From positions 176,887 through 240,886 of the forward strand of contig JAPHSS010000020.1 in the NCBI GenBank assembly GCA_026195255.1: a stretch of 64,000 nt of DNA, given 5' to 3'. The first letter of the stretch is position 1; every line of letters starts with the position of its first letter. The position numbers and the translations under genes were made by a program. Source of the stretch: Gammaproteobacteria bacterium. GTDB lineage: Bacteria; Pseudomonadota; Gammaproteobacteria; SZUA-229. Of this stretch, positions 40,536 through 51,830 are shown piece after piece. The notes beneath the pieces are model-generated. The model had not been told where the DNA came from, did no database searches, and saw nothing but the letters and a program-made list of their open reading frames with translations.

Positions 40536-41306
40536 ATGAATTTAAAATCATTCATTAACATTTTAGTGATTGCCATCGTTACAAGCATTAGCAATACAAA
40601 CCTGGCTCTGGCTAAAGATATTAAATCCATAGATGCAGGTGATACAGAAATAGAGATACGGATATTTCCCGCATCCGGCAATGTTCTATTGTTAGGTTTT
40701 CCCTGTGATGAAGGCAAAAGTATTGCCGAGGAAAAAACTGCCCGTTCTTTAGCTGGTGACGGCATCGAGGTCTGGATGCCCGACATGCTATCAGGTTTTA
40801 TGTTACCCAAAGTACGCAGTAGCTTATCAAACATCACAACAGAAGCTCTGACCAGCCTCATAAATGAAGCAACTAAAACAGGTAAGAAAGTTTATCTAAT
40901 TGCTAGCGGCCCTGATACAGAGCTGGTTTTACGCGGTGCCAGCAACTGGGAATCACTCAAGCAAAACACCTCACTTTCAGGTGCCATACTAATGTTTCCC
41001 CGTTTATTTAAAGAAACACCCGTTCCAGGTAAAGCGCCTGAGTACCAGGACGCTGTAGGTAAAACCAAATTGCCCATTTTATTACTCGAAGGCGAACGCA
41101 CCCCTAACCGCTGGGGAATCAATAGCCTAAGTCATGAATTACAAAAAAATGGTAGCCCGGTCATATCTAAAATAATACCGAATGTAAGGGGTTACTTTTT
41201 CAAACGTCAGGACGCTAATCGGTCAGAAGATGTCGTTACTTCTCAAATGGCCGGATTAATAAAAGTCAGCTTATTTTATTTACAGGAAAACAACACCCAT
41301 GATTAA
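40536..41306 (+). CDS. Periplasmic alpha/beta-hydrolase-like hypothetical protein
   Basis: Signal peptide; DGIEVWMPDMLSG..., overlaps the TlpA-like gene start. Confidence 0.6.
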   Translation: MNLKSFINILVIAIVTSISNTNLALAKDIKSIDAGDTEIEIRIFPASGNVLLLGFPCDEGKSIAEEKTARSLAGDGIEVWMPDMLSGFMLPKVRSSLSNITTEALTSLINEATKTGKKVYLIASGPDTELVLRGASNWESLKQNTSLSGAILMFPRLFKETPVPGKAPEYQDAVGKTKLPILLLEGERTPNRWGINSLSHELQKNGSPVISKIIPNVRGYFFKRQDANRSEDVVTSQMAGLIKVSLFYLQENNTHD

Positions 41307-41802
41307 ATCATTATCTTTATTTACGCTTTTATTCTGCTTCACGTTAAATATGCAGGCAGCAAATTTAAAACCATTTACGGCAAATACAGCAACACCCCCA
41401 TTAAAACTAACTGACTTGCAGGGTAAAACCCATGACCTTAAAGACTACAGAGGCCAGGTTGTGCTACTACAATTTTGGGCCACCTATTGCGGCCCCTGCC
41501 GCAAAGAAATGCCTTCAATGAATAATATGATTAAAAAAATGGGGGATACTCCGTTTACAATACTCGCTGTAGACATGGGTGAAACAGAAGCTGAAGTTAA
41601 ACAATTTGTAAAAGAAGTAAAACCAGAATTCAGTATATTGATGGATGAGTCAGGAAAAAGCATTAGTGACTGGCAGGTATTTGCAGCTCCTTCCAATTTC
41701 ATTATCGACCCAACCGGCAAAATTCGCTACACCCTGTTTGGCGGTGTCGAGTGGGACTCGGACGAGATAATTAACAAGTTAAAAGAATTAGCCCCAATTT
41801 AA
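41299..41802 (+). CDS. TlpA/ResA-like thiol-disulfide oxidoreductase
   Basis: VVLLQFWATYCGPCRKEMPSMNNM. Confidence 0.94.
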   Translation: MIKSLSLFTLLFCFTLNMQAANLKPFTANTATPPLKLTDLQGKTHDLKDYRGQVVLLQFWATYCGPCRKEMPSMNNMIKKMGDTPFTILAVDMGETEAEVKQFVKEVKPEFSILMDESGKSISDWQVFAAPSNFIIDPTGKIRYTLFGGVEWDSDEIINKLKELAPI

Positions 41803-42041
41803 TTTAACAGTCAGCCATTAAGCAGCCATAGATTTAACTATGCCTGCCTGTTATTTAAAAAATAACAACGTTTTTTCATTCAACATATGCGCTGACAAAC
41901 TATCACCTTACATTCGATCTAAATTAAATTTTAAAAACAGACCTTGAGTGTACTTAATTTATATATAAACAATATAAAATAGTTTTGAATTATTAGAAGT
42001 AAGACTGCTACTTATTTTTTAAAATAGCAGCCTGGTTTTGG

Positions 42042-43592
42042 CTAGTTTTTGTATGGCTCAAGCAAAATACTTTTGCCTAACATTTCAGGTGGCTGCTGTA
42101 GCCCCATTAATTGTAAAATAGTAGGCGCTACATTACTTAAACCCATACCGGTATTTAAATGCCAGTTTTCCTGATCAATTACCATGCAGGGCACAGGATA
42201 AACCGTATGTTGTGTATGTGGTTCTCCGGTAACAGGGTCAACCATTTCATCACAGTTGCCATGGTCAGCCGTTAGTAAAACCGAATACTCTTCTTCTACC
42301 GCCACATCTAGCAAACGACCTACCTGTGTATCCATTGCCTCAACCGCTGCGATTACCGCATCACGTTTAGCCGTGTGGCCCACCATATCTCCGTTTGCAA
42401 AGTTAACAACTAAAAAACCATGTTCATGAGACTTTAGCGCCTTAATCACTGCGTCAGCCACCTCTTTTGCGCTCATTTCAGGGCACTCGTCGTATGTAGC
42501 AACCTTAGGTGATGGAATCATCACACGTTCTTCACCAGCCCATTTTTCTTCGCGCCCGCCATTAAAAAAGAAAGTGACGTGTGCATATTTTTCTGTTTCA
42601 GAACAGTGAAACTGTTTGAAACCAGCACGGCTAACAACCGATGCCAGCGTTGTCGTTGGACGCTGTGGTGCAAATGCTATTGGTAATAAAAAATGCGGGT
42701 CGTATTCTGTTAAACAAGTAACAGTCACCGGCTCATAATTACCGCGCTCAAAACCTTCAAATTCATTTTGACTAAGTGCCGCACTTAACTGACGAGGCCG
42801 ATCATTTCTGAAATTGAAAAAGATAACGTTATCGTCTGTTTCAATTTTCTCTGCCTCGGGCAATATGCAGGGCATAATAAATTCATCTGTAATATCTTTA
42901 TTGTATGATGACTCAATAGCATAACGTGCGGCTTCATGCTGTTCACCGTCAAGATTAGCCATGGCTTTAAAGGCAATTTCTGTTCTGTCCCAGCGGTTAT
43001 CACGATCCATAGCATAATAACGCCCACATACAGTAGCTATTGCACCGTTTGCATCTTCCAGCGCATCTTCAAGACCCTGAAGGTAACCCATAGCCGCCAT
43101 AGGTGCTGTATCACGACCATCTGTAATCATATGCACCAGGGGTTTAACTTTGTATGTGGCACACATTGAGATCAGGGCGCATAAATGTTTGGTGTGACTA
43201 TGTACACCACCGTCAGAAACCAGGCCAACCAGATGCATGGGACGCTCATGTTTTACTGAGTCCTCCATTGCTGCAACCAGTGCCGCATTTTCAAAAAACT
43301 CGCCACTTTCTATAGAATCGTCAATGCGTACCAGATCCTGCCTCATTATCGTGCCGCAGCCTAAAGTGAGGTGCCCCACTTCAGAGTTGCCCATCTGCCC
43401 ACTAGGCAAACCCACGGATAGACCAGAGGCATCAAGAGTTATATGTGTGTTTGTAGATAAATATTCATCAAGGCGTGGTGTATTTGCTTCAACAACTGCA
43501 TTATTAATACGGCTTGGATTAACACCAAAACCATCAAGGATTACTAGTACCGTAGGACGGCGAGGGACACTGCGCTTGCGCTTTTCAGCCAT
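42042..43592 (-). CDS. gpmI: 2,3-bisphosphoglycerate-independent phosphoglycerate mutase
   Basis: LVILDGFGVNP, GNSEVGHLTLG, TADHGNCDEM. Confidence 0.98.
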   Translation of the reverse strand: MAEKRKRSVPRRPTVLVILDGFGVNPSRINNAVVEANTPRLDEYLSTNTHITLDASGLSVGLPSGQMGNSEVGHLTLGCGTIMRQDLVRIDDSIESGEFFENAALVAAMEDSVKHERPMHLVGLVSDGGVHSHTKHLCALISMCATYKVKPLVHMITDGRDTAPMAAMGYLQGLEDALEDANGAIATVCGRYYAMDRDNRWDRTEIAFKAMANLDGEQHEAARYAIESSYNKDITDEFIMPCILPEAEKIETDDNVIFFNFRNDRPRQLSAALSQNEFEGFERGNYEPVTVTCLTEYDPHFLLPIAFAPQRPTTTLASVVSRAGFKQFHCSETEKYAHVTFFFNGGREEKWAGEERVMIPSPKVATYDECPEMSAKEVADAVIKALKSHEHGFLVVNFANGDMVGHTAKRDAVIAAVEAMDTQVGRLLDVAVEEEYSVLLTADHGNCDEMVDPVTGEPHTQHTVYPVPCMVIDQENWHLNTGMGLSNVAPTILQLMGLQQPPEMLGKSILLEPYKN

Positions 43593-43791
43593 TACTTTGC
43601 TCTATCTTCTATGTTAGATCTATGTGGTATTTTTGGGCACGAATTATACCTGAAATTTTCATAAAAGTGGGATGAATATCAAACAGAAAGCCCGCTAAAT
43701 TGGGCTTACAGCCACATTTATGCTGATTTCATACCAGGTGGCGAATATTTACTGCCGTCATAACCCCTGATAAGCCATAACAGGGCCTGAT

Positions 43792-44679
43792 TTATAACCT
43801 GGGCCCATTATCCTCTTCCGCTTCTGCACGGTCTAACTCAGCCTCCATATCTTCTTCAGATAATGGCTGATACGCCTCATCTTCAACATCTTTCTTTTTA
43901 AGAGCACGAGATAGCAATAGACCAATCTCAAATAAAAGCCACATGGGTATGGCTAACATAATCTGTGATGCGGGGTCTGGTGGTGTTAACAGCATACCAA
44001 AAATGAATGCCCCGACAATGATATAAGGTCTTTTTTCTGACAGGCTTTTCGGTGTTGTTACACCCCCTAAAACCAGCAAAATTGTTGCAATTGGTACCTC
44101 AAAGGCAATACCAAATGCGAAAAACATTTTTAAGGTGAAATCGAGATAATAAGTAATATCAGGGGCGTGCGTTACTCCGCCTATTGCCATTGACATCATA
44201 AAGGTAAATACATTGGGCAAAACGACAAAGTAGGCAAAGACAATGCCTACATAAAACAAAATCGCACTGGAAACAATTAAGGGTATGGCCAGTTTTTTTT
44301 CATGTTTGTAAAGCCCCGGTGCAATAAACGCCCAGGCCTGAAATATCAAATATGGAAAAGCGGCAAAAATTGACATAATAAATGCCAGTTTTAAGGGTGT
44401 TAAAAAAGGCGAGATAACACCGGTGGCAATCATCGTTCCACCTTCAGGCAAATTATTAACCAGAGGCAAGGCAAGAATGTGATATATATCATTTGCAAAA
44501 GGAAATGCGCATAGAAAAATCAATATGACAACTACTACACTACGCAATAAACGATCACGTAATTCCATCAGATGCCCTATAAAACCAAGCTCCTGATTTT
44601 CTTTATTCCCTAATTCTTTTTCTTCTGTTTTATTTTTCTTCTGATCACTCACAGGAGTATCACTTGATGAATCACTCAT
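43792..44679 (-). CDS. tatC: Twin-arginine translocase subunit TatC
   Basis: FIGHLMELRDRLLRS, GIAFEVPIATILLV. Confidence 0.97.
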   Translation of the reverse strand: MSDSSSDTPVSDQKKNKTEEKELGNKENQELGFIGHLMELRDRLLRSVVVVILIFLCAFPFANDIYHILALPLVNNLPEGGTMIATGVISPFLTPLKLAFIMSIFAAFPYLIFQAWAFIAPGLYKHEKKLAIPLIVSSAILFYVGIVFAYFVVLPNVFTFMMSMAIGGVTHAPDITYYLDFTLKMFFAFGIAFEVPIATILLVLGGVTTPKSLSEKRPYIIVGAFIFGMLLTPPDPASQIMLAIPMWLLFEIGLLLSRALKKKDVEDEAYQPLSEEDMEAELDRAEAEEDNGPRL

Positions 44680-45155
44680 TGCGCCTTATCACTCACTGCA
44701 CTTTCAGGTGACCGTGTTTTATTAGAATCAACTGTATCTGCAGACTTAGAGTCGACTTCATCATCCCGCAGAGTACTATCATTATCTTCTTCAATAATGT
44801 CATACTGGGGTTCATTTGGCTTTATTTCTTCTTCTAAACTCATAGGTTCAGGCGATGTGCCCGGGTCTTCTTTATCATCAAACTGATTATGATATTCTGA
44901 ATTTATATAATCATCCGCATCCGTTATTTTACTTTGCAACTCACGAATTTGAACTTCCTGATTATGTAACAGGCGTTTTACTTCTGTGCTATCAAACTCT
45001 GCCTCAACCTGAGACTTCATGCCTTCAACATAACGCCGCGCTTTACCAAACCAGTAACCTACTTTTTGCGCAGCCCTGGGCAGGCGCTCCGGGCCAAGCA
45101 CCAGAAGACCGAGCACCATGATTACGAGCAATTCTAAAAAGCCAACATCAAACAT
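44676..45155 (-). CDS. tatB: Twin-arginine translocase subunit TatB
   Basis: MFDVGFLELLVIMVLGLLVLGPERLPRAAQKVGYW. Confidence 0.96.
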   Translation of the reverse strand: MFDVGFLELLVIMVLGLLVLGPERLPRAAQKVGYWFGKARRYVEGMKSQVEAEFDSTEVKRLLHNQEVQIRELQSKITDADDYINSEYHNQFDDKEDPGTSPEPMSLEEEIKPNEPQYDIIEEDNDSTLRDDEVDSKSADTVDSNKTRSPESAVSDKAQ

Positions 45156-45175
45156 TTAATTTAAATCTTTATATT

Positions 45176-45397
45176 TTATGCTTGATCTTTATCTTTGCTG
45201 GTTACTTCAGCATCGATCACATTTTTATCTTTACTCTCAAGACCCGCATCAGCGTCTTTTTCACCGTTTTTCATTGCTTTTTTAAAACTATTAATTGCTG
45301 AACCCATGTCGCCACCGATATTACGCAATTTTTTTGTTCCAAATAATAAAATAACAATGCCTAAAACTATGGCTAACTGCCAGATACTAAAACCCAT
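45176..45397 (-). CDS. tatA: Twin-arginine translocase subunit TatA
   Basis: [35 protein letters not shown]. Confidence 0.97.
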   Translation of the reverse strand: MGFSIWQLAIVLGIVILLFGTKKLRNIGGDMGSAINSFKKAMKNGEKDADAGLESKDKNVIDAEVTSKDKDQA

Positions 45398-45433
45398 CTC
45401 TAATTCCTCTCATACAACATTATAATAATTAAT

Positions 45434-45754
45434 TTATTTTTCAGCTCTTGAGGCTTTTTCCTCAAGACCCGATAAACCAAATCGCCTGGCCAACTCATTT
45501 AAAACATCCTCAGGTTTTAAACCCTGATGTGCTAGTAATACCATGGTATGAAACCATAAGTCAGCAGTTTCATAAATTATTTGATCTGCATTACCATCTT
45601 TTGCAGCCATTACGGTCTCTGTCGCTTCTTCACCGATTTTTTTTAATATAGAATCAAGCCCCTTATCATAGAGCTTCGCTACATACGATGAGTCTGGAGC
45701 TGCCTGTTTACGCTCTTCAAGCACTTCTGCCAATTTTGTTAATACGTCACTCAT
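45434..45754 (-). CDS. hisE: Phosphoribosyl-ATP pyrophosphatase
   Basis: [33 protein letters not shown]. Confidence 0.96.
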   Translation of the reverse strand: MSDVLTKLAEVLEERKQAAPDSSYVAKLYDKGLDSILKKIGEEATETVMAAKDGNADQIIYETADLWFHTMVLLAHQGLKPEDVLNELARRFGLSGLEEKASRAEK

Positions 45755-45770
45755 GGTTTAATACCGTTAC

Positions 45771-46154
45771 CTAATAGATATCTTCAGGGTCTTTAATGAC
45801 TTCATCAACAGTAACCCATTCACCATTTTGAAATTCACGATAAAAACAGCTTTCTCTACCTGTATGACAGGCAATACCACCTGTTTGCTCAATTTTCATA
45901 GTAATTACATCACCGTCACAATCTAAACGCAGTGACTTCACCTTCTGGGTGTGACCTGACTCTTCACCTTTATGCCACAACTTCTGCCGTGAACGCGAAT
46001 AATATACCGCCTCACCTTTTTCAACCGTTAAACTCAGGGATTCTCTGTTCATCCAGGCAAACATTAAAACCCGACCGGTCTCCGCATCCTGTGCAATAGC
46101 CGGCACCAGCCCGTCATCAGTCCATTTTATTTGCTCTAACCAGTCTTTATTCAT
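45771..46154 (-). CDS. hisI: Phosphoribosyl-AMP cyclohydrolase
   Basis: [10 protein letters not shown]...[22 protein letters not shown]. Confidence 0.97.
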   Translation of the reverse strand: MNKDWLEQIKWTDDGLVPAIAQDAETGRVLMFAWMNRESLSLTVEKGEAVYYSRSRQKLWHKGEESGHTQKVKSLRLDCDGDVITMKIEQTGGIACHTGRESCFYREFQNGEWVTVDEVIKDPEDIY

Positions 46155-46237
46155 CAGATTATTTTAACATAGGTAGGATTTAACTGCTTTTGACTAATCA
46201 ATTACACTGAAAATAACCAATAAGTAAGCATTAGATA

Positions 46238-47011
46238 TTATAGACGAACCTCTATTCCCTTACTCGCCATATGCCGTTTAGCCTGTTCTACCGAATATTC
46301 AGCAAAATGGAAAATACTGGCTGCCAGTACGGCATCCGCTTTGCCCTTTGTTACACCGTCAACCAGATGATCCAGGTTGCCCACACCACCGGAGGCTATG
46401 ACTGGAACATTCACAGCATCGCTAATAGCCGCTGTTAACTCAAGATCAAAACCAATTTTGGTTCCGTCACGATCCATGCTGGTTAGTAAAATTTCACCTG
46501 CACCGAAGTCTGCCATTTTAATAGCCCATTCTATTGCATCTATGCCCGTTGGTTTACGGCCACCGTGAGTAAAGATTTCCCAGCGATTTTTTTCGCCTTC
46601 TGTGCTTACTTTTTTTGCATCAATCGCAACAACAATACATTGCGAGCCAACTCTTTCGCTCGCCTCTTTAACAAATTCAGGATTAAACACCGCCGCCGTA
46701 TTAATGGCTACTTTATCGGCACCAGCATTTAACATGCGACGAACATCTTTAACTTCACGAATACCACCGCCCACTGTTAAGGGAATAAAAACCTGTTCGG
46801 CTACTTTCTCAACAACATGCACAATGGTTTCTCTGTCGTCAGAGCTGGCGGTAATATCTAAAAATGTTATTTCGTCTGCGCCTTCACGGTCGTAACGACG
46901 GGCTACTTCAACAGGATCACCAGCATCGCGAATGTCGACAAATTGCACGCCTTTAACAACGCGGCCATTTTTAACATCAAGACAGGGGATTATTCTTTTT
47001 GCAAGTGACAT
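46238..47011 (-). CDS. hisF: Imidazole glycerol phosphate synthase cyclase subunit
   Basis: [30 protein letters not shown]. Confidence 0.98.
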   Translation of the reverse strand: MSLAKRIIPCLDVKNGRVVKGVQFVDIRDAGDPVEVARRYDREGADEITFLDITASSDDRETIVHVVEKVAEQVFIPLTVGGGIREVKDVRRMLNAGADKVAINTAAVFNPEFVKEASERVGSQCIVVAIDAKKVSTEGEKNRWEIFTHGGRKPTGIDAIEWAIKMADFGAGEILLTSMDRDGTKIGFDLELTAAISDAVNVPVIASGGVGNLDHLVDGVTKGKADAVLAASIFHFAEYSVEQAKRHMASKGIEVRL

Positions 47012-47048
47012 AAGACTTCTTTCTCATTATTCAAAAGGGTGTTATTTA

Positions 47049-47783
47049 TTATTTCTGCTCATCTGCCCATTTTTGCGCAGTGGCAAAATCTAATGTCCCC
47101 TCATAAATTGCACGTCCGGTAATCGCCCCCATAATGCCTTCGTCTTCAACTTTCGTCAGGGCTTTTATATCATCCATATTTGTAATACCACCTGATGCAA
47201 TAACGGGTATATGTATTGCCTGTGCTAATTTTACCGTCGCTTCAACATTAACACCCTGCATCATGCCATCTCTGGAGATATCAGTATAAATAATTGATTC
47301 AACACCATCTTCTTCAAAACGCTGTGCCATATCTAACACATCGTGACGTGTCACTTTCGACCAGCCCTCTGTCGCTACCTTGCCATCTTTAGCATCTAAA
47401 CCAACAATAATGTGACCGGGAAATCCGGCACAAATTTCACTAATAAAGTGCGGATCGGTTACCGCTTTTGTGCCAATAATGACATAACTTACACCCGCAT
47501 CCAGGTACGCTTCAATGGTTTTTTCATCACGAATACCACCACCAATTTGTACCGGCACATCGGGATAGGTTTCTACTATCTGATGAACAACCTCTGCGTT
47601 TACCGGTTTACCTTCAAATGCACCATTCAGGTCAACCAGGTGTAAACGACGACAACCTGCTTCAACCCATTTGCCAGCCATTGCGACCGGGTCATCAGAA
47701 AACACGGTATTATCTTCCATAATTCCCTGACGTAAACGAACACAATGCCCATCTTTTAGATCAATGGCGGGTATCAGTAACAT
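47049..47783 (-). CDS. hisA: Phosphoribosylformimino-5-aminoimidazole carboxamide ribotide isomerase
   Basis: [19 protein letters not shown]. Confidence 0.98.
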   Translation of the reverse strand: MLLIPAIDLKDGHCVRLRQGIMEDNTVFSDDPVAMAGKWVEAGCRRLHLVDLNGAFEGKPVNAEVVHQIVETYPDVPVQIGGGIRDEKTIEAYLDAGVSYVIIGTKAVTDPHFISEICAGFPGHIIVGLDAKDGKVATEGWSKVTRHDVLDMAQRFEEDGVESIIYTDISRDGMMQGVNVEATVKLAQAIHIPVIASGGITNMDDIKALTKVEDEGIMGAITGRAIYEGTLDFATAQKWADEQK

Positions 47784-47874
47784 ATTATTTTTTCACCTTA
47801 ATTATTAATAAAAATTTTCAAATATTTCTACATAAAGAAAAGTTACTAAACTTTTCCAGACTTAACAAATGTTT

Positions 47875-48516
47875 TTAATCACCATTCCATAGCGTGAAAT
47901 TTTTCAACAACTGCAAACCATCCTGCGCGCTCTTTTCAGGATGACACTGCACAGCAAAAACATTATCTTTAGCAATTGCCGATACAAAATTTATCCCATA
48001 ATCGCAGGTAGCGGCCACCAGGCTTTTATCTTCTGGATCCATATAATAACTATGTACAAAATAAAAACGACTGTGGTTTTTTATGTTTTGCCATAAAGGA
48101 TGATCAATAGTCTGATCTACATTATTCCAGCCCATATGCGGAATTTTTAATTTTTCATTCTGCTCGCCTTTTAAATCATTACCAAAAAAACGAACATTTC
48201 CCGCATACAACCCCAGGCACTCTATACCTTCATTCTCCTCACTGTGATTTAGCAAAATCTGCATACCCATGCAAATACCAAGAAAGGGTTTTTCTTTGGC
48301 TGAATTTAAAACCACCTGAGTTAATTCACGATCTTCTAATTCACGCATACAGTCGCGGGCAGCTCCCTGACCGGGAAATACCACACGATCTGCATTCGCA
48401 ATTTCACTTGCATCGGACGAAATAATAACACTTTGATCAGGTGCCACATGCTCAACAGCCTTGGCAACGGAACGTAAATTACCCATGCCATAATCAATAA
48501 CCACTATTTGCGCCAC
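47875..48516 (-). CDS. hisH: Imidazole glycerol phosphate synthase glutaminase subunit
   Basis: VIDYGMGNLRSV, FLGICMGMQIL, QCHPEKS. Confidence 0.98.
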   Translation of the reverse strand: MAQIVVIDYGMGNLRSVAKAVEHVAPDQSVIISSDASEIANADRVVFPGQGAARDCMRELEDRELTQVVLNSAKEKPFLGICMGMQILLNHSEENEGIECLGLYAGNVRFFGNDLKGEQNEKLKIPHMGWNNVDQTIDHPLWQNIKNHSRFYFVHSYYMDPEDKSLVAATCDYGINFVSAIAKDNVFAVQCHPEKSAQDGLQLLKNFTLWNGD

Positions 48517-49109
48517 TACAAACTACCTTTAGTTGAAGGCATTACCCCTTGCATTCGAGGATCTTCTTCCAGAGCCATACGCAACGCGCGACCAAATGCT
48601 TTAAAAATAGTTTCTGCAACGTGATGTGCGTTACGGCCACGAATAGAATCAATGTGTAGTGTTACTTTAGCGTGATTAGCGAAACCCTGAAAGAATTCGA
48701 AAAACAGGTCGACATCAAAACCACCGATACTGGCTCGCGGGAACTCAACAGGCATCTCAAGACCAGGGCGACCTGAAAAATCGATGACCACACGTGACAA
48801 TGCTTCATCCAGAGGCACATAAGCATGACCATATCGACGAATACCTTTTTTGTCACCTACCGCTTTATCAAAGGCCTGACCCAAAGTAATGCCAATATCT
48901 TCTACCGTATGGTGCGCATCAATATGCAGGTCACCTTTAGCCTGAATTTTTAAATCAACCAGGCCATGACGGGCCACCTGATCGAGCATATGGTCAAGGA
49001 AAGGTACACCGGTATTAAATTCGGACTGCCCACTACCATCTATATTAATTTCAGCAGTGATTTGAGTTTCCAGTGTGTCGCGAGCGATTTTCGCAGTGCG
49101 ATCAGTCAT
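48516..49109 (-). CDS. hisB: Imidazoleglycerol-phosphate dehydratase
   Basis: [33 protein letters not shown]. Confidence 0.98.
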   Translation of the reverse strand: MTDRTAKIARDTLETQITAEINIDGSGQSEFNTGVPFLDHMLDQVARHGLVDLKIQAKGDLHIDAHHTVEDIGITLGQAFDKAVGDKKGIRRYGHAYVPLDEALSRVVIDFSGRPGLEMPVEFPRASIGGFDVDLFFEFFQGFANHAKVTLHIDSIRGRNAHHVAETIFKAFGRALRMALEEDPRMQGVMPSTKGSL

Positions 49110-49201
49110 TTACTTAGTTCTCCAGCGGGTAAACGGTTAAAGCTTATAGGATACACTGTAATATAGGTGGGGAAAATAGCTTATTATTCGACGCAAAAAA
49201 T

Positions 49202-49231
49202 AAGGCCGGCCCCCTTGCAGGGGCCGGCCTT
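49202..49231 (-). terminator. Strong intrinsic terminator
   Basis: AAGGCCGGCCCCCTTGCAGGGGCCGGCCTT; minus-strand T-run (TTATTTTTTG) follows. Confidence 0.8.
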
Positions 49232-49251
49232 GCTAATCTATTAACTTAAAT

Positions 49252-49530
49252 CTATTTTATCGTATTATGCATATTGTATTTCAAACGTGAAAAGTAACAG
49301 TTCAGGAAGGTTGACGCTGAGAAACCTAACCACAAAAAGCCAAAACTAAACGCATACGCCTGAATACGGAATACACTCTCATCAACATCTAACATCATCG
49401 CAACGGCAATATCAGCCGGATCGATAAAAGTAAACAGTAGAAATACCAGGCCACCAACAACTAAAGCATTAGTCCATAAAAAAGAAATTACACATTTACA
49501 ACTCGGCGCATCACCCATAAAAACCCCCAA
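49252..49530 (-). CDS. Small membrane protein
   Basis: 92 aa with two hydrophobic helices, own terminator. Confidence 0.6.
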   Translation of the reverse strand: MGVFMGDAPSCKCVISFLWTNALVVGGLVFLLFTFIDPADIAVAMMLDVDESVFRIQAYAFSFGFLWLGFSASTFLNCYFSRLKYNMHNTIK

Positions 49531-49929
49531 ATTCTTTATTGTTCATTTTAAGTACTGCTTAAGACTCAACCATTTCAGTCAGGAGTCACCTACAAGCACA
49601 TTGATTTGGATCAATTAGACTTCAACAATATTAAGCTGTCAACCCTGTATTTCTAATTAATTCTATTTATATTTAGTTTCTGCGAGACTGGCTACTTATA
49701 AATATAATTTATAAAAACAGCATGCCAATACAATACGCTTATAGGCCTCAGTGTCGCCCTTTGTCACAATGCATGCCACTATATAAAAAAACTATTTTTA
49801 AACATTAACTTACGATAATTCTTATGATTTACTGACTTAAAACTAGAATTTATATTGCACTAATTTTTCAAGTGTTTGTGGTCGATGGCATGTTGGGTTT
49901 GCCCCGCATCAACCAGTGATAGATTTATT

Positions 49930-50367
49930 TTATACCTGCAACCAAAATGTTACTGGCCCATCATTTAACAAGCTGACCTTCATATCTGCAGCAAATTCTC
50001 CCGACTGCAACTGGCCCATTTCCTTTTCACATTGGTTTGAAACATAATTAAACCAGTACTCAGCCTCTTTCGGTAATGCCGCACTGGAAAAACTCGGCCG
50101 CATACCGTTTTTCGTATCTGCAGCAAGCGTAAACTGTGGCACCAGTAACAACTCACCCTTTATATCTCGCAAACTTAAGTTCATCTTTCCCTCAGCATCT
50201 TCAAAGACGCGGTATCCCAACATTTTATGGATGAGCTTATCTGCTTTTATCTGATCATCCTGCTTTTCAATACCCAGCAATACCAGCAAACCCTGATCAA
50301 TACGCGCAATTTCAGATTCAGACACGGAAACACTCGCATGACTAACTCTTTGAATTAATGCGATCAT
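49930..50367 (-). CDS. dtd: D-aminoacyl-tRNA deacylase
   Basis: [13 protein letters not shown]...[24 protein letters not shown]. Confidence 0.97.
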   Translation of the reverse strand: MIALIQRVSHASVSVSESEIARIDQGLLVLLGIEKQDDQIKADKLIHKMLGYRVFEDAEGKMNLSLRDIKGELLLVPQFTLAADTKNGMRPSFSSAALPKEAEYWFNYVSNQCEKEMGQLQSGEFAADMKVSLLNDGPVTFWLQV

Positions 50368-51314
50368 TTTAATATTTCGCTCATTTCTCTCGTTGCCCTT
50401 AATAATTCCTCGGTTATACCCCTCTCAACAACAGCATGCCCCGCATCACTAACAATTGATAATTTAGCCTCAGGCCATGCTTTAGACAGCTCCCATGCCT
50501 GTTCAACCGGGCATATCACATCATAACGACCGTGCACTATATAACCTGGAATATGACGTATTGCCTGAATATCATTAATTAACTGATCTGGTTTTAACCA
50601 ACAATCGTTCATGAAATAATGACATTCAATCCGCGCAATACTCAATGCCGAGTGTGGATTTGCGAAACTATCTATAACATCTTTGTCTGTTTCCAGTGTT
50701 GCCGTCATGCCTTCCCAGATTGACCAGGCTTTTGCAGCCCGTAATTGCTGCATTTCGTCATCCCCTGTTAACTGTCTGGAATAGGCTTGCACCATATCTC
50801 CACGCTCAGACTCTGGAATTGGCTTAATAAATTTTTCCCAATAATCTGGAAAAAGCCGGCTTGTACCCTGTTGATAAAACCACTGTACATCTTTGTCTCG
50901 CGCCAGAAATACGCCCCTTAGAATGAGACCACTCACACTATCCGGGTGTGTTTGTGCATACAAAAGACCTAATGTAGAGCCCCATGAGCCTCCAAATACA
51001 ACCCATTTATCAATTTTCAAATGTCGGCGAATAGTTTCTATATCTGACACCAGATCCCAGCTAGTATTATTTTCCAGACAGGCATGAGGCGTGGATTTAC
51101 CACAACCACGCTGATCAAATAAAATGATTCGATAAATATCAGGATCAAAGTATCTGCGATGAAAAGGCGCACAACCGGCACCCGGCCCCCCATGTAGAAA
51201 CAACACGGGTAAACCTGCAGGGTTACCACACTCCTCGATGTACAGAGTATGCAGGTCATCCACCTGTAAGTGATGGCTAACAAAAGGGCTGATTGAATTA
51301 AATAAGTTACTCAT
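50364..51314 (-). CDS. pip: Prolyl aminopeptidase
   Basis: [33 protein letters not shown]. Confidence 0.97.
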   Translation of the reverse strand: MSNLFNSISPFVSHHLQVDDLHTLYIEECGNPAGLPVLFLHGGPGAGCAPFHRRYFDPDIYRIILFDQRGCGKSTPHACLENNTSWDLVSDIETIRRHLKIDKWVVFGGSWGSTLGLLYAQTHPDSVSGLILRGVFLARDKDVQWFYQQGTSRLFPDYWEKFIKPIPESERGDMVQAYSRQLTGDDEMQQLRAAKAWSIWEGMTATLETDKDVIDSFANPHSALSIARIECHYFMNDCWLKPDQLINDIQAIRHIPGYIVHGRYDVICPVEQAWELSKAWPEAKLSIVSDAGHAVVERGITEELLRATREMSEILK

Positions 51315-51464
51315 ACTCTTACTCGCTGGTAATCATAGCTGAATTGATTTTTCTAAAATAATGTCTTTTAACATTTAAATTATTCTATTTAAGCATATAT
51401 ATATTTACAGTTTGGACTATTCAAATAGTTTGTTTTTTTAAAAGGACATCTTAAGGCCGCACTT

Positions 51465-51482
51465 TGTAGGATTATCCCTACA
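51465..51482 (+). promoter_or_regulatory. GacA/UvrY-type upstream activating sequence
   Basis: TGTAGG-ATTATC-CCTACA, matching the TGTAAG-N6-CTTACA palindromic form. Confidence 0.75.
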
Positions 51483-51536
51483 TTCACAATGTGAGAAACC
51501 TGACACTAAGCACCTGAATCTACTGATAGTAACACT

Positions 51537-51762
51537 TAGGAAGCTTGTCCATAATACAGTCATGGACAAAAGGACATGGCACAAACAAGGACACAGGGAA
51601 TAGTTAGGAAGTAGCACGATAGGAAATACAGGGATAAGGAATCCACGGAAGAACAGAATGTTTTACAGGAGTATATGAAAAAACGGAACTAGCTACAACG
51701 CCATAATCAATCACCAGGGCAGCGGAAGTCCAAAACCCGGCACGGAACGCCGGGTTTTTTAT
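51537..51762 (+). ncRNA. CsrB/RsmY/RsmZ-type CsrA-sequestering small RNA (5' end approximate)
   Basis: No ORF; 14 GGA motifs (AGGA/AAGGA/CAGGGA/ACGGA) in ~226 nt, 8-bp TTGTCCAT/ATGGACAA hairpin, intrinsic terminator at the end, GacA-type box upstream. Confidence 0.82.
51734..51760 (+). terminator. Intrinsic terminator of the sRNA
   Basis: AACCCGGC-ACGGAAC-GCCGGGTTTTTT. Confidence 0.92.
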
Positions 51763-51830
51763 TGCCTGTAATAAAGTAAAATAAGCCGTGACCCTAACCC
51801 AGCCTTTGTCAGGTGCTTTTAGCCCTTAAC

